Shown: positions 1 through 12,123, counted from the stretch's first letter. The stretch: 64,000 nt of DNA from Cycas panzhihuaensis (GCA_023213395.1 CM041465.1:72485741-72549740); one strand, 5' to 3'. Notes: generated by a model not told the origin, from the letters alone. Numbers and translations: made by a program.

Positions 1-319
1 TGGAAGTAAGAGTTTTGGTATAGATGTAGGTTGATAGGGTTATAAGGAATTTTGAGGTGAATGGTGTGATAAAATCCATGATCTAAGAGAGGGTCACTAG
101 GTAAGGGGGAAAAGAAATATTGGTATTTATTGGGAATAAATTAGATATCTGGGTTGACATCAGACTATTTTTGGATATTATTAAGGCAAATAATATATCT
201 TATGCTCTCATTAAGTTACTTGCTCATTTTCTTAGGGGAAATAAGTTTGTTAGGTGGTGATTAGACACTATAAAGTTTATGGGTTTAGCCATAGTGGTCT
301 TTAAACATTATAAATGGGC

Positions 320-860
320 ACTTTAGGGAATTATTAGTACTATAAGTACCTAAAATTTAGAGCCATTGGACACTTAATATGGCATCTAACTCCTTATTAG
401 ATAAAGCATAAAAGTTTGACTTGAGTTGATATGTGCTAATTTGGACTTGGAGGTTTTTAGTAACACCCATATAATGGAGGGAGTAGCGGCCATGAAGAGA
501 ACAATTAAACATTATTTTTTGCTCAATATAGAGGTTTAATTATTGATATATTATAATATCAATGAAATTTAATGATGCACCACCATCTATCAGAATTATA
601 ATGGGGGTTTTCTTTAAGGTCTCTCTTACTCATAATGGGTCAGGGTAGGTAGAAGATGAAATAACATATATGAGTGCTTCAAGTTTAGGGTCATGAGGTG
701 GGGAGGGTTCCAAGTGTGAATCTTCTTCGAGTTCATCTTTATAGTTAAAATTAATTTCAATAGTAAATATGACTCTTTTGGCTTTACATACATGACCATG
801 TCTAAAGAACTATTTTTTCATGTATTATGAGTATTAACTGGCTTCTTTGTATTTATGCAC
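320..860 (-). pseudogene. gypsy J Gag zinc-knuckle tail and aspartic protease
   Basis: The minus-strand translation gives a degraded Gag zinc-knuckle tail (FFRHGHVCKAKRVIF, about 780-830), an acidic linker, then a retropepsin-like domain with the active-site segment LIDGGASLNFID near 573-593. Downstream VQISTYQL and AILSVQWL match the beta-strand and flap-side blocks of plant gypsy proteases. In the family this enzyme processes the Gag-Pol polyprotein. The usual active site is D-S/T-G-A; here Gly replaces Ser/Thr. Several in-frame stops mean it is not expressed as a full product. The assignment to Ty3/gypsy is fairly secure; the subfamily is not. Confidence 0.6.
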
Positions 861-3161
861 CTCTGATGTGGGTATCCATATTTATGTTGATGGATTTTCT
901 ACTACTAGACATTCAATTAGGCAATCTAGTGATTGTCATAGAGGTTCTTCTCTTTAAAGCCTTAGAGGTCTATATGGTTCTACGAATGTTTGGCAACTAA
1001 TCCATGATGCTTCTCTTTTAACCCAGATGCTCATTCTATTACAAATTCAACTTCAATTATCTTAGTGTAATTGATGCCATCTTAAAGGTTAGGAGGTTGG
1101 TTGGTCTTCAATCTCATTTAGATTTATTCATTAAAACTGACTATGCAAGTTTCATATTGTCTATTTTTCTAGGTGCTAAGTGACTTGAGACTAAATTGCT
1201 TAGAACTCATCTATATAAGCTTTGACCAATATGGTTTGTCTTAATCACATCAATTGACTAAAAAAAGATTGGTTCCATGTCTCTTCATGTTGCTAAAAAG
1301 ACATTAATAGAATTGGTCCTAAATTTGATTTGATGGACACTTGCAGGTCCACTATTGATACTAGTGGTAAGGTTTGCCTTTTAAGTGGATAGAAGAAAAT
1401 TCCAACTAATCAACTTTAGACATGTGATTGAGTGTGAAATAGGAATATAATTTATTGATCTAACTATGAGTTGAATCCTTATTGAGATTTGGTATATTGA
1501 TCTTATAATTAAATGATTATTATCGTGTAAATTGAAGAGGTGGGGTTCCACCTTGAGATGCTCCACCTTATGTAACACTTGAGGAGTTGGAGTTAGATAC
1601 AAAGAAAAAGTTAGATAGTTGATTTTCAAGGTTTGATGATAGCCTAGTTGTATCCTATTTTTGTATGTCCTATATAGTGAGGAACTAAGTTTCCAAACAA
1701 AAAAGGTATTCAAATTGATTCATTATAGAAGGGGTCTTAATGAAGTGGGGACTAGCTAAAAGGATTGTAAGAAATAGGAGAGATAAGTAGAATGGGTGTC
1801 AAAGGAGTAGGGATATATAAAACAAATAGGGAGGGTAAAGAGGGCTAGAGTATGAGGTGTCTATAGGTTGTTGTCCCAAAAAATTAAGAAAATAACCTAG
1901 TACACTTGAACAAGTGCAACGAGCTCGTCAATATGATATAAGTGAGTTATAAGCAAGAAATTGAGATCAATGAAGCCCTCAAGATACCTGTAGGCTATTT
2001 TTCCCTAAAATTGATTATTACAAATGACCTATTGGGCTTTGATCAATATGAGACACTAATTGAAATAAGATGCATAAATTATTAGGGTCATTTTTCTTTT
2101 TGTGATGAGTTTAATGACATAGGTCTTATTTAAATACAAGAAGTATTGACAAAGTTACAACTCTTTCTTTTTTATTTTTATTAAGTAGGTTATGAGATTG
2201 AACTCAATTAGATTGGAATAGGTTTAGGTGGCTCTAATATGAATAGAACAATATATAGATGTTATTAAAAGTTTGGATAGAAATTCTAATGTTACATGTC
2301 TAGTTATTGATTTTACTAAAAAATTCTTAAGAGATGAACTATCCAATATACTATGATTTAATAGGCTTGATACTTTTCATAAGATCACTCTAATAAATGT
2401 GATGTTATTATTGATTTTCTTAGCAACAAGTCATGGTTATAGATTTGTGGTAGTTATCATTTGCATTGATGGAAGTACAATAGACTTAGGATTTTGTATA
2501 GGAGATTTGTATAATAATTGGCTCACAAGTGATGGGGGAACCTACCAAAATTTATCAAGGGAGTGTTTAGCTCTATAGGCCTTATAACAAACTTCTTTAT
2601 CATTATTGTAGTTTAGCCCAATACTTCAAGGCACTACCTATAGAAGAAAAACTATCCCTATAAGGTCTATAGTCATGTAGAAGTGTTCATGTAGATTAGC
2701 TTTTGGGCACTAACCACTAACCTGTGCATCACATAGGGATAAACAATTGATTATTTTCCTATTCTAGGTTGGTGAGTGAGCCTACAACTATCTTTTTATA
2801 TACTTAAATGTACATGGAGGTATATCTCTATGGTTAAGTTCTATGTAAGGCCTAGGTATTAGCATAGTTTACACCTCACTTCACACAATGGTGCATACCC
2901 AATTGTGCTTAGCCAAAAATGATAGATCCCTATGATATCTATAGACCCTCACCAGAGGGTCCATACCTAAACTCTAAGGGAAGGGAGGGTAGACTTATAG
3001 ATCTAGAATGATCTACTTGATTACAACTGACTAATGTGAATAACATAACTAAACAAAAAGAATATGAAAACTACTTATGAGAGTGTTTTGAAAATCACCA
3101 AGGGAAAAAAAAAATCCTTTTCTCATAGTTGTTGAATCTTCCCACTGGATTGTTATACCTA

Positions 3162-3173
3162 GCTCTAATACCA
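3162..3173 (-). promoter_or_regulatory. primer-binding site of gypsy J
   Basis: The minus strand reads TGGTATTAGAGC, 11 of 12 bases complementary to the 3' end of plant initiator-Met tRNA. It lies two bases internal to the LTR end at 3176, the expected place for priming minus-strand DNA synthesis. Confidence 0.7.
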
Positions 3174-3175
3174 TT

Positions 3176-3409
3176 TGTTATGATCCTAACTAATAATTCT
3201 TACTTTGAATAGGTGATAAGAAAGCACAAATAAATCTTTTATTACTGTAATAACTTAGATTACATTCAAAATATGAAAGGACATAAGAAAGCTTAAAGGA
3301 TACCAAAAGAGAAAATGTATGCAAGTACAATCTTATAAGAAGAGATTATAAGGGTTTCTTTATAAATGATTGATCTTAAATAGACAAAAGTGGCCATTAT
3401 TCCCTAACA
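3176..3409 (-). repeat. 5' LTR of gypsy J
   Basis: On the minus strand the segment starts TGTTAGGGAATAATGG and ends AGGATCATAACA, so it has TG...CA ends, and it abuts a primer-binding site. An AATAAAAG polyadenylation-like signal sits in its 3' half. Length is 234 bp. No second copy is in the window because the element runs off the left edge, so the outer boundary rests on the TGTT/AACA termini alone. Confidence 0.6.
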
Positions 3410-3781
3410 TCCCATTGGAGGACCATACAACCTTTAATCCCATTGGTAGAGGTATTTGAGCCACATATACCCATTGATAAATGACATTAACCTATACCAC
3501 CTTAACCATGTAGTTAGATACTTATATGTTGTTTGCCTTAGGATGGTACATAATAATCAAGGTACTCTAATGATTAAAATTCAATAATCTAATAACCATT
3601 TTTAGTGTTTTTTTTTAAATTCTTATTTCATGTATTTGTTTATAATCTTCACTTTTGTGTATAACTTAATAGGTAAAACAAGCAATTCAAGGACATATTA
3701 GAGATTCATTTAGGAATAACCATATAAAAATAAGGGAAAACTCTCTTTGAGAAGATATATTACACCCCATTGCCTTAGAAA

Positions 3782-4590
3782 ATTGTTGCACAAAAGATGG
3801 ATGAAGGTATATTTAGAATCAATTATTTTATAAAGAGGGAAGAAATATCACCAAAGGAATTCAAAGGTAATGAAGGATTAATAATTAAACTTATTGAGCT
3901 TCAGCTAGAATTGTTTGATCTAGACATAAGCCATAACATACAATTATAGCTACTAAATATGTAAACCTATTATGAAATCCATCTATATTCAGATAGAGAA
4001 AAACATAATTTGTATCCTTACACTTAAATAATAGGGCCTTATAATGATTTAATTGTTGGCATAAAGATTATAAGAATACCTTATTATATAACTAGATATT
4101 CTTTAATTATGTAATATATGAGCAATATAAGGATATGTCGAATAAGGATTACTATTGAAGACTTCATCACCTTCAACAAATAAGAATTATATAATAATAC
4201 ACAAAGGAATTCCAAAATTTATAAAGCATTCTATCCAAAATGTTTGATTATTAATTATTATTGGAAACATATCTCAAAGATCTTGGAAGAAGTATTCATT
4301 ATAGATTTAAAACCTTAGGAGTTATAAGACTTTGACAAGTAATGTTAAAAGTTAAAAGTATTGAGGCCAAATTCAATGCAATCCTCTTTAAAAGTGTGAA
4401 TGAACCGAATAGCTCCAAAATGTAACCCTTAATTCAAGAACTTGGAACTATTCAAAAAACATGGGAACCATTAAGAAAAGGGTGTATTTTAGACAACCAT
4501 AATTTGTTGTTCACGTTGGAAACATTGGAAATACTACTATTAAGCCAATCGAAGTCTTCATCATAAGAAGCATATATTTTTATTTAAGCA
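3782..4590 (+). pseudogene. Ty3-type gag (capsid) fragment
   Basis: One plus-strand frame runs about 270 codons with scattered TAA/TAG/TGA stops. Its middle (about 4130-4400) has the layout of the retrotransposon Gag capsid domain: Tyr-rich DYY.RLHHLQQ, then YTKEFQNL, then LLETYLKDLGRSIHYRF, ending in K.IEAKFNAIL. Capsid is the structural protein of the virus-like particle. Several stops sit where Gln is usual. No LTR or PBS could be tied to it, so it is an orphan piece, possibly part of the element that also contains the gag at 12124-14559. Domain-level call only. Confidence 0.42.
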
Positions 4591-6600
4591 ATTGACTTTT
4601 AGGGGCATTATAATAGTCATTTTATTACTTCATTATATTTCCATTTTTAGAGATTTTTATGATTTCTATTTTAGGGTTTTAGGATTATGTTTGATTTTTG
4701 TCATTTTATGCACTTTGATCTAATCATTTCCAGCTTGATTTTATATGTTACTCTTCATTTTTTATATTCACACTTATTTTTTACAAGTTTGGTATGAGTA
4801 ACTCATGGATTTTATTGTGGATTCCATCACCATAACTTGAGTGGTTTTATGATTCATTTTTAGGGTTGAATTAGCATTTTTGTCATTTGCTTTTAGGTTC
4901 TTCTCTTCTACCCATTTTATTAACTTATTTGTAATTTGTATGTGATATAACTTACATCTTTTCAAATGATAAATCAAACATTAATTCATACCATTCTTTA
5001 TTGGCAATGGCAGAAAATAAAATATCATATTTTTAGACACATAAATAAACTTCCAATAGTAGATTTACATATATATTATTAGATATAATTTGGCATACCT
5101 ATTGACCCCTCTACGTGTTTAGTGAGCATTCCTTCTTTGGTATTCTTTTCTTGTTGCTTTACATGCTTGTTTATGCTTATTTATTAATGTCACTTTCTTA
5201 CTTAATTAATCATCCATAAATAAAAATATAAAAAATAAAGGGTCTTTCTTGGGATTGGATTAGCATTCAGGATACCTATTTAGATTTCAAATTCATCACA
5301 TTGTTGTGAGTCCTTAAATTGATAGGTTATAGGTCCTTTATATCTAGTTAGGTCATTTTGTTATGTGCACTCAATCAAAATGGCATGTAACTATGCTTAG
5401 GTTTCTATTCTCTATCTTTTTCACCTTTTTTCAAATAGAATTTTTGCCTATACTAGAGGAGAGGCCACTCAAGATTAATAATATTTCATCACTAGTTGAG
5501 TAAGGGTGGTCTTGAGACCAAGGTTAGGATAGCTCTTCATCATGTTTTGAATGGTCTAATAATGGATGATTGTCCCAACTACGTGTGATAGTAAGAATTA
5601 AGTGGATATATTCATCTTATTAAGAGTGTTTTTATTATACCTATTTCACCTTTAGGAGTCAGTAAGAATGATTATAATTGAATGTAGGCACCCTCTAGAT
5701 ATCCCACACTCGTGAATAGGTTATTGCTAGAGAAAGGAGTCCCCATTAACTTACCCATAATAGGGTCAATCATATGGTCTAATTCCTTTTTCATCTCACC
5801 TCTCATTAGTCCTCCATAATTCTTATAGATTGAGTTGATGTAAGTAGTGATGATTAGTCAAGTAGGATAAGATTGGTTAGTAACCTAGGAGGTTATAGTT
5901 TAGGATTAGGTATATAGAACCACATTAGTCTTTGGGGCATTCATACCTTAGAGACTCTCCTAATTTTTTGGGCCTTTTCTTTAATTGCATGTTACTTGTT
6001 CTTTATCTCATTCAGTCTATCTAGAGTTTGATTATTTGTATTTTTCACTTTTTCTTTATATATATATATATATGTCCACCTCACTTATTCACACTATATC
6101 CCTATATTCACGTCTATGAAGATGTGAAATATCTTAAGAGGAAGTCATAAGACTCCTTTCTTTAATTTAGGCCTCTTGCCAGAGGTTCTTAGTTGAGTTG
6201 CACTAGCTACCTCTTTCTCCTAAGGTTCTCATCATTGATGATCATTAAAAAAATTTGCTAGTATAAGCTAATCTTTAACTATTTTTCTTAATCCTTCTTA
6301 GGCATCTATCTTAGGACATCTTCCTTACTAGATGTTATAGGAATCATAAGTATTGCTTATTTATTTATACTAAGATAGATTAGTTAATTCATTTCTTTTA
6401 TTTAAACCCTTCCAGTCTTTTATCCTTTTGCTTCCATTTCATAAGTCATTGCCCTTTGTATGTCCTAATTTTCTCAAAGGCTATGAGGTCTTCCTCTTAT
6501 TGATCTTTTTAAGTTTAGCTCACCTAGTTCTTAATCTATAGAGCCTAATGCTATTGTTGAGTAACCACTTTCATATTGGATCACTAAAAGAATCCTTACT
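4591..6600. other. degraded AT-rich DNA, no gene recognised
   Basis: I see no sustained frame, LTR end, PBS or RNA gene here. Translations in all frames are broken every 10-25 codons. A short (TA)n run lies at about 6057-6073. The stretch may be the leader or LTR of the retroelement whose gag surrounds copia 1, but nothing in the sequence proves it. Confidence 0.4.
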
Positions 6601-6849
6601 CAAGTTACAAATTATCCACTAGCCAACCTCAAGTAGCTTTACTTGATAGGATGGAGAACACATGTATATCTCATGTGCTTGGTCTAAGTTTTTAAAACTT
6701 GATTAGTTCCTTATCCTATGTTATTAGATTTACTTAGTCTCGGATCATCCTACCTATTTATAAGTCTCTTACTCAAATGTATTCCTCTAATCAATCCCAA
6801 GTAACTATGGAAAATCCACAACCTACACTTACCCTAAATAAGTCCTTAG
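6601..6849 (+). pseudogene. left part of gag-like host of copia 1
   Basis: A plus-strand frame just before copia 1 is rich in Ser, Gln, Pro and Asn (about 6770-6849, including SQVTMENPQPTL). Similar low-complexity Pro/Gln coding sequence resumes right after copia 1 at 12124, so the two sides probably formed one Gag N-terminal region split by the insertion. Weak on its own. Confidence 0.3.
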
Positions 6850-7474
6850 TATTAGATATGTGACAATAATTACAAGAAGGCTTTAATTTTTTGGACCTTT
6901 ATTGGCATGGTTTCCCTACCAATCTTTCCTCAAGGGGATCCAAGGGGGGTAACAACCCCCCTTAGCTGGGGGGTGTGGGGGGTGTTAGAACCCCCCACGC
7001 AAGTGGGGGTTTGGGGACGATAGCCCTTGAAGGAAAAAGCTTGGGCTCAAAACCTATCAAATTGTAAAGGGAATCTAGGTCATTCATAAAAAAGAACTAG
7101 ATCTAATGGCTATGATTAATGTGCCTTTCTTATAACCCATTTTTAAGGCAATTGTATCACATTATATTGTATGCAAGTGGGCAACTATTGGTTGTTACTA
7201 CTATGAAAAGTTTGTGGCAACTACATGTACAATTTTTTATTCTTGACAAATAAAGATCAATACCTTTCTTGTGTGAATATTTCCCTAGCACTCTGATAAG
7301 GTTTTACCACATTAAATTCTGTGTATTGGGTAATATATATGCTTTATTATGTATGTTAAATAATTTTTGGTTTTAGATACTTACATTTATTTTAGTTTTG
7401 AATCCTTGTTATTGTTGCAAAATAGTTATATCTTGGTGGCTGGTTTTAGTTATTTAGATTGAGTTTTCTCAATA
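6850..7474 (+). repeat. 5' LTR of copia 1
   Basis: 625 bp, matching 11493-12118 along its length. It begins TATTAGATATGTGA (canonical TG mutated to TA) and ends TTTTCTCAATA. It holds a G/C-run block at 6944-6996 with two potential hairpins: GGGGGG at 6944-6949 with CCCCCC at 6956-6961, and GGGGGG at 6977-6982 with CCCCCC at 6991-6996. The 3' copy has largely lost this block. Confidence 0.88.
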
Positions 7475-7476
7475 AG

Positions 7477-7488
7477 TGGCATCATGGC
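7477..7488 (+). promoter_or_regulatory. primer-binding site of copia 1
   Basis: TGGCATCATGGC, 9 of 12 matches to the initiator-Met tRNA complement TGGTATCAGAGC, two bases downstream of the 5' LTR. Confidence 0.6.
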
Positions 7489-7545
7489 CACTCATATTTT
7501 GTGGCAAGTCTATGAAGGGTTTGGTATTGGTTCATTTTATATCAA

Positions 7546-8390
7546 ATGGTAAAAGTAATGAATGTAAAGTTCAAGGTGGAGAAGTTCAATAAGAAAAATA
7601 ACTTCAAGTCGTGGAAGCTCAAAGTATATGATGTTTTGTTATAGTAGGGATTATACAAAGCCCTGGAAGGCAAGTCGAAGAAACTATTAGGAATAACAGA
7701 TGAAGAATGGGAGGGCATAGATAAAAGAGCCCTTAGCACAATACATCTGTACTTGGCGGATGAAGTTCTATTTAATATTACAGATGAAAAATCAGTAATA
7801 GGATTATGGATAAAGTTAGAAAGCCTATATATAACAAAGTCTGTGACCAATCAAATCTACTTGAAGAGGCAATTATATTCATTACATATAAAGGAAGGTA
7901 CTAAAATTCATAATCATTTAAATATCTTTAATACTCTTATATGTCAGTTTGCTAGTATTGGTGTAAAACTAGAGAATGAAAGTAAGGTAGTAACCTTGTT
8001 ATGTTCATTGCCTAAGTCCTAGGATAATATTGTCACCTTCGTTAGCTTCAATACTATTGATGAGTTAAGACTATGACTCTATCATGAGTGCCTTGATTAT
8101 TGAGGAGATGAGGAGGAGATCTAGTTTAGAAACCTCCACACTAGAAGTTATGGCAGCAAGGGGTAGATCCATAGAGAGAGGATAAAGTTCTAAAGATACA
8201 TCAATATTGAAGTTAAAAGGTAAGAAGGGTAAATTAAGATGTTGGTATTATAATAAGACAGGTCATCTCAAAGAGGATTTCTAGAAGAAGAAGGAGTTCT
8301 AGAAGAAGGAAGACCCTGTCAAGGAGGCAAATCAAGCTAAATTGAGTCAAGGTATAGATAATGATGTCTTTGTTGTATGCATTGTTTCTC
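7546..8390 (+). pseudogene. copia 1 gag
   Basis: ATG at 7546 begins MVKVMNVKFKVEKFNKKN, followed by FKSWKLKVYDVLL, the usual start of plant copia Gag. The body (about 7750-8020) has LWIKLESLY, the segment around IYLKRQLYSLHIKEGT, and TLLCSLPKS, matching the UBN2-type Gag domain that builds the particle. A zinc knuckle lies at 8236-8285 but reads CWYYNKTGHLKEDF: the second and last Cys are replaced, so nucleic-acid binding would be lost. Stops near 7642, 8021 and elsewhere break it. Start chosen for the family-like N-terminus and distance from the PBS. Confidence 0.8.
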
Positions 8391-8394
8391 ATTA

Positions 8395-8800
8395 TCATAA
8401 TGATTAGCTATTAGATATAGATGCTTCTCACCATATATGTCTACACAAGAGTTGGTTTTCTACATACCACCCTCTTGATGGTGGAAATGTTCTCATGGGA
8501 AACGATGTTTCTTATAAAACTATTGGGGTTGGTAGCATTAGAATCAAGATGTTTGATGGTGTATTAAGAACATTAATAGAAGTTAAACAAGTACCTAAAC
8601 TTAAAAGAAATCTAATTTCTTTGGGTGAATTAGATTCTAGTAGTTGCAAGTATATAGGTTATGGAAGAGTTTTGAAAGTGTCAAAGGGTACCTTAATTAT
8701 CATGAAGGATTTGAAGAAAGGAAACCTTTACACTTTGATTAGAAGTATAGAAATCAGTCAAGTAGCTATAGTATTAAAGATAGTAGAAGATCCTACTTGA
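8395..8800 (+). pseudogene. copia 1 aspartic protease
   Basis: The frame reads LLDIDASHHIC, the copia protease active-site region where the family has LDSGASHH; the Ser-Gly pair is Ile-Asp here, so the catalytic loop is destroyed. The rest is well kept to 8800: the flap region around IGVGSIRIKM, the VPKLKRNLISLGELD block and the segment before the Gag-pre-integrase domain. About 100 codons from 8495 are free of stops. Product in the family: maturation protease of Gag-Pol. Confidence 0.8.
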
Positions 8801-8802
8801 TT

Positions 8803-9640
8803 ATGGCACTAAAGGTTACGACACATGAGCTAACTTGAAGTTTTAAGATTTGACATTTTATAAACATTGTGTCTTTGGAAAGTAATGTAGACTTAAATTT
8901 AATATAGAAAGAAAGTCACATAAGTAAAGGTATTCTAAATTATATCCATTTAGATGTATAGGGACTAGCTCCTATGATATCTTATAAAGGAGCTTTATAT
9001 TTTACAACATTCATAGATGACTTCTCTAAGAAGGTGTGGGTCTATTTTTTGAAGAGAAAGTTTGATGTATTCTGTCAATTTAAGTAATTTAAAACTCTAG
9101 TTGAAAAAAGTACAAGCAGGTTAATCAAATACTTATAAATAAATAATAGAGATGAGTTTAATTTTTTGGAATTTAAAAACTATTACAAGGAATTAGGGAT
9201 TGAAAGTCATAAGACCACAAGTTATACTTCACAATAGAATGGCATTATAGAATGCATGAATAAAACTCTTTTAGAGAGAGCAAGGAGTATGCTGAGTAAT
9301 GTAGGCATGGAGCATGTCTTGTGGTCAGAAGAAATTCTAAGAGCTTGCTATCTGGTAAACAAATCACCATCACTTTCAATAGAATATAAAATTCCTGAAG
9401 AGGTATGGGCTGATCATCCATGTGATTATTCAAATTTGAAAATATTTGGTTGTAATGCTTATGCTTTGCTTGATAAAAGTAAGAATACTAAATTAGACCC
9501 AAAATCCAAAAGGTACATCTTTGTTGGGTATGGTGATAAGGATGGAGTTAAGGAATAAAAGTTGTGGAATCCTACTATGTAAAAAATCATCATCAACAGA
9601 GATTTAATGTTTGATGAATCTTCTTTCTAAAATATAAAAA
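8803..9640 (+). pseudogene. copia 1 integrase
   Basis: Begins with the pre-integrase zinc region (LWH near 8802, HCVFGK near 8860; the second Cys is lost). The core follows: first Asp in LDV near 8950, FIDDFSKKVWVYFLKRK near 9010-9060, second catalytic Asp replaced by Asn (INNRDEF near 9145), and the third-residue block SQ-stop-NGIIE near 9230, where the family has PQQNG and the stop is a Gln codon. A clean 100-codon frame at 9256-9558 covers MNKTLLERARSML to FVGYGDKDG. The enzyme would join cDNA to chromosomal DNA; this copy cannot. Confidence 0.82.
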
Positions 9641-9879
9641 TGTAGAAGTTGAAATGAAACAAGAACAAAAAATTAAACATAAGCAAGTTAAGGTTGAAAC
9701 ATAGCCATCTTCAGAAGTAGAAAAGAAGGAAGAGTTTTCTAAAGATGAACCTACAAAAGAAATACAAGAATATATTGACACTCCTCAACCACCTGTAAGA
9801 AAATCTGCATGGGTCATGCATACTCCTAAAAAGTGCATCCTATCTAGTTCTATTGCTTTGATTTCTAATAATAGTGAAC

Positions 9880-10830
9880 CTACATATTATCAAGAAGTAA
9901 TAGATGATGACCATAGTGCAAAGTAGATAAGGGCTATGCATGAAAAAATGGATGCCCTAGAGAAGAATAATTCATGGGACCTAGTAGAACTTCTAGAAAG
10001 TAGGAAAACTATTAGTTACAGATGGGTCTACAAAAGGAAACTAATGTTTATAGGAAAGTTGATAGATACAAAATAAGATTGGTGGAAAAAGGTTTTGCAA
10101 AAAATGTAGGTATAGATTTCCATAAAATCTTCTCACCAGTCGTTAAGCTTATTTTTATTCAGGTTCTATTAGCATTAATGGCTTCACTTGATTTAAAGTT
10201 AGAGAAATTAGATGTTAAAATTATATTACTACATGGAGATTTGGAAGAGGAGAGATATATGGAACAACCAAAAGGTTTTGTATAGGATGGCAAGACATGG
10301 CAAGAATAGACTTATTTGTAGGCTTAGGGAAATCTTTATATAGCCTGAAGTAATCTCCCAAAGAATAGTACAAGAAGTTTGATTCCTTCATGGAGAGCCA
10401 AAATTTTAAAAGAAGTGAGTATAACTATTATGTTTATTTCAAAACTTTAGACAATGGTTTATTCATTATTTTGGTATTATATATTCATGACATATTTATA
10501 GCAAACAAAAGTATGGCAGAAATCAACAAGTTGAAGGCTTAATTATCTTATACATTTGATATAAAGGATCTTGGGGCAACAAAATAAATCTTAGACATGG
10601 AGATATATAGAGACAAGAAGAATGGTAAGATTTGGTTATCACAATAGAAATATATAGAGAAGATACTAACCAGATTTGGTATGGCAAATATAAAACCTAT
10701 TAATATCATGTTTGCTTCCTATTTTAAGATTTCTTCAAGTTTGAGTCCTAGTTCTAAGGAATAAAGGAATATATATCTCATTTACATTATCCTAGTGCTA
10801 TAGGAAGCTTAATGTATGCCATGGTATGTA
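9880..10830 (+). pseudogene. copia 1 reverse transcriptase
   Basis: Contains MDALEKNNSWDLVEL, SYRWVYKRK, a frameshifted middle, LYSLK-stop-SPKE (family LYGLKQSP), the active-site box as LYIHD at 10477-10491 in place of YVDD, and FDIKDLGA. Loss of the first catalytic Asp (His) abolishes polymerisation. An 87-codon frame at 10022-10285 is an overlapping segment of the fingers/palm. Stops lie mostly at Gln and Trp positions. Confidence 0.82.
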
Positions 10831-10969
10831 TAAGACTTATTATTTCACATGCATTCTGTGTGGTTAGTAGATACATGGCAAATCCAGGTAAAGAGCATTA
10901 GGTAGTAGTGAAATAGGTGTTCTAATATTTAAGTGACACAAGTAACTATTACATCACCTTTAGTGGTAT

Positions 10970-11440
10970 AGGTGATTTGATTTGTAGATATGTGGATGTA
11001 AATTTTGCAGGAGACTTAGATAAAAGAAGGTCAACTTCAAGTTATGTGTTTACTATTACAAATGATCCAATTAGTTGGATGTCTAAACTTCAAAGTTCAA
11101 TTGCTTTGTCCACTATAGAAGCCAAGTATATTACTATAGCACATGCTTATAAAGAGGCAGTTTGGTTGCAAGGTCTATTGGGTGAGCTTCAAAGGATATA
11201 GGATAAGGTAAAGGTATTTCGTGATAGTCAAAGTACTATTTACTTAGCTAAGAATCTAGTTTATCATAATAGAATAAAGCACATTGCAGTCAAATATCAT
11301 TTTGTGAGATAAGTTGTTGAAGCAAATGGAGTAGCCCTTGAAAAAGTTAATACTCATCAAAATTATTCAAATATATTCATTAAACCAGTACTATTAGAGA
11401 AGCTTAAATGGAGTGTGTCTTCTCTTGGCTTGCAAAAAAG
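10970..11440 (+). pseudogene. copia 1 RNase H
   Basis: Reads YVDVNFAGDLDKRRSTSSYVF, WMSKLQSSIALSTIEAKYI, EAVWLQGLLGEL, VFRDSQSTIYLAKN and HIAVKYHFVR, the full run of copia RNase H blocks. The catalytic acids (Asp in VDVNF, Glu in STIEAKY, Asp in FRDSQS) are present; this is the least damaged domain of the element. It ends about 40 bp before the polypurine tract. Confidence 0.85.
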
Positions 11441-11481
11441 ATGATGAATGATTCAAGAAAGATATCCAAAAAGATATTGTC

Positions 11482-11492
11482 AAGGTGGAGAT
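11482..11492 (+). promoter_or_regulatory. polypurine tract of copia 1
   Basis: AAGGTGGAGAT directly before the 3' LTR (TGTTAG at 11493), like the plant copia form AAGTGGGAGAT. It would prime plus-strand DNA. Confidence 0.8.
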
Positions 11493-12118
11493 TGTTAGAT
11501 ATGTGATAACAATTATAAGAAGGCTTTAATTTTTTGGACCTTTATTAGCACGGTTTCCCCACCAATCTTTCCTTAGGGGGATCTAAGGGTGGCAATAGCC
11601 TTCCTTTGCTAGGGGGTGTTAGAAATCCCTCTACAAGTGGGGGTTTAGGGGCAATAGCCCCTAAAGCAAGAAGCTTAGGCTCAAAACCTATCAAATTATA
11701 AAGGGAATCTAGGTCATTCAAAAAAAGACCTAGATCTAATGGCTACAATTATTGTACTTTTCTTGTAACCCATTTTTAGCGTAATTGTATCACATTATAT
11801 TATATTGCATTGTATTACGAATGGGTAGTTGTTGGTTATTATTGCTGTAAAAATTCTGTGGTAACTACATGTATAATATTTCATTCTTAACTAATAAAGA
11901 TTGATACCCTTCTTATGTGGGTGTTTCCCTAGCACTCTGTTAGGATTTTACCACATTAAAATCTATGTATTAGGTAATGAATATGCTTTCTTATATATGT
12001 TAAATAATCTTTGGTTTTAGATACTTACATTTATTATAGTTTTAAATCCTTGTTATCGTTGTAAAATAGTTAGATCTTGGTGGCTAGTTTTGGTTATTTA
12101 GACCAAGTTTTCTCAACA
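11493..12118 (+). repeat. 3' LTR of copia 1
   Basis: 626 bp, canonical TGTTAG start and CAACA end. Colinear with 6850-7474 but with many transitions; the G/C-run block is eroded (11576-11650), leaving GGGGGATCTAAGGG and AGGGGGTG pieces. Confidence 0.9.
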
Positions 12119-12123
12119 TTTAG

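Larger units (their letters stand above)
1..3409 (-). mobile_element. Ty3/gypsy element J, 5' half, cut by window edge
   Basis: Read on the minus strand, this stretch runs 5' LTR, primer-binding site, leader/gag, Gag zinc knuckle and aspartic protease, then leaves the window. The order is that of a Ty3/gypsy element. The LTR and PBS at 3162-3409 and the protease motif near 573-593 are the anchors. Between about 860 and 3160 I see only degraded AT-rich sequence, probably the gag body and leader, without a domain I can name. The polymerase would lie beyond position 1. TCCCA follows the LTR at 3410-3414 and may be the target duplication, but its partner is outside the window. Confidence 0.6.
6850..12118 (+). 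mobile_element. Ty1/copia element 1, full-length, degenerate
   Basis: Complete element of 5269 bp with paired LTRs, PBS, gag, protease, integrase, reverse transcriptase, RNase H and polypurine tract in copia order (IN before RT). Flanking CTTAG (6845-6849) and TTTAG (12119-12123) are the target duplication with one C/T difference. Every domain has stops, and catalytic residues are lost in protease (DIDA for DSGA), integrase (second Asp to Asn) and RT (YIHD for YVDD). Its LTR shares G-rich modules and its gag start with copia B and E, so they look like relatives. Confidence 0.92.

Noticed and set aside
1381-1713. 110-codon minus-strand frame
   Set aside because: Lies in the worn gag/leader part of gypsy J; composition is not like Gag and no motif is visible.
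4774-4977. 67-codon minus-strand frame
   Set aside because: No domain, no neighbouring support, length expected by chance in AT-rich DNA.
9245-9433. Minus-strand frames over copia 1 integrase and elsewhere opposite retroelement genes
   Set aside because: Shadows of the real plus-strand coding sequence.
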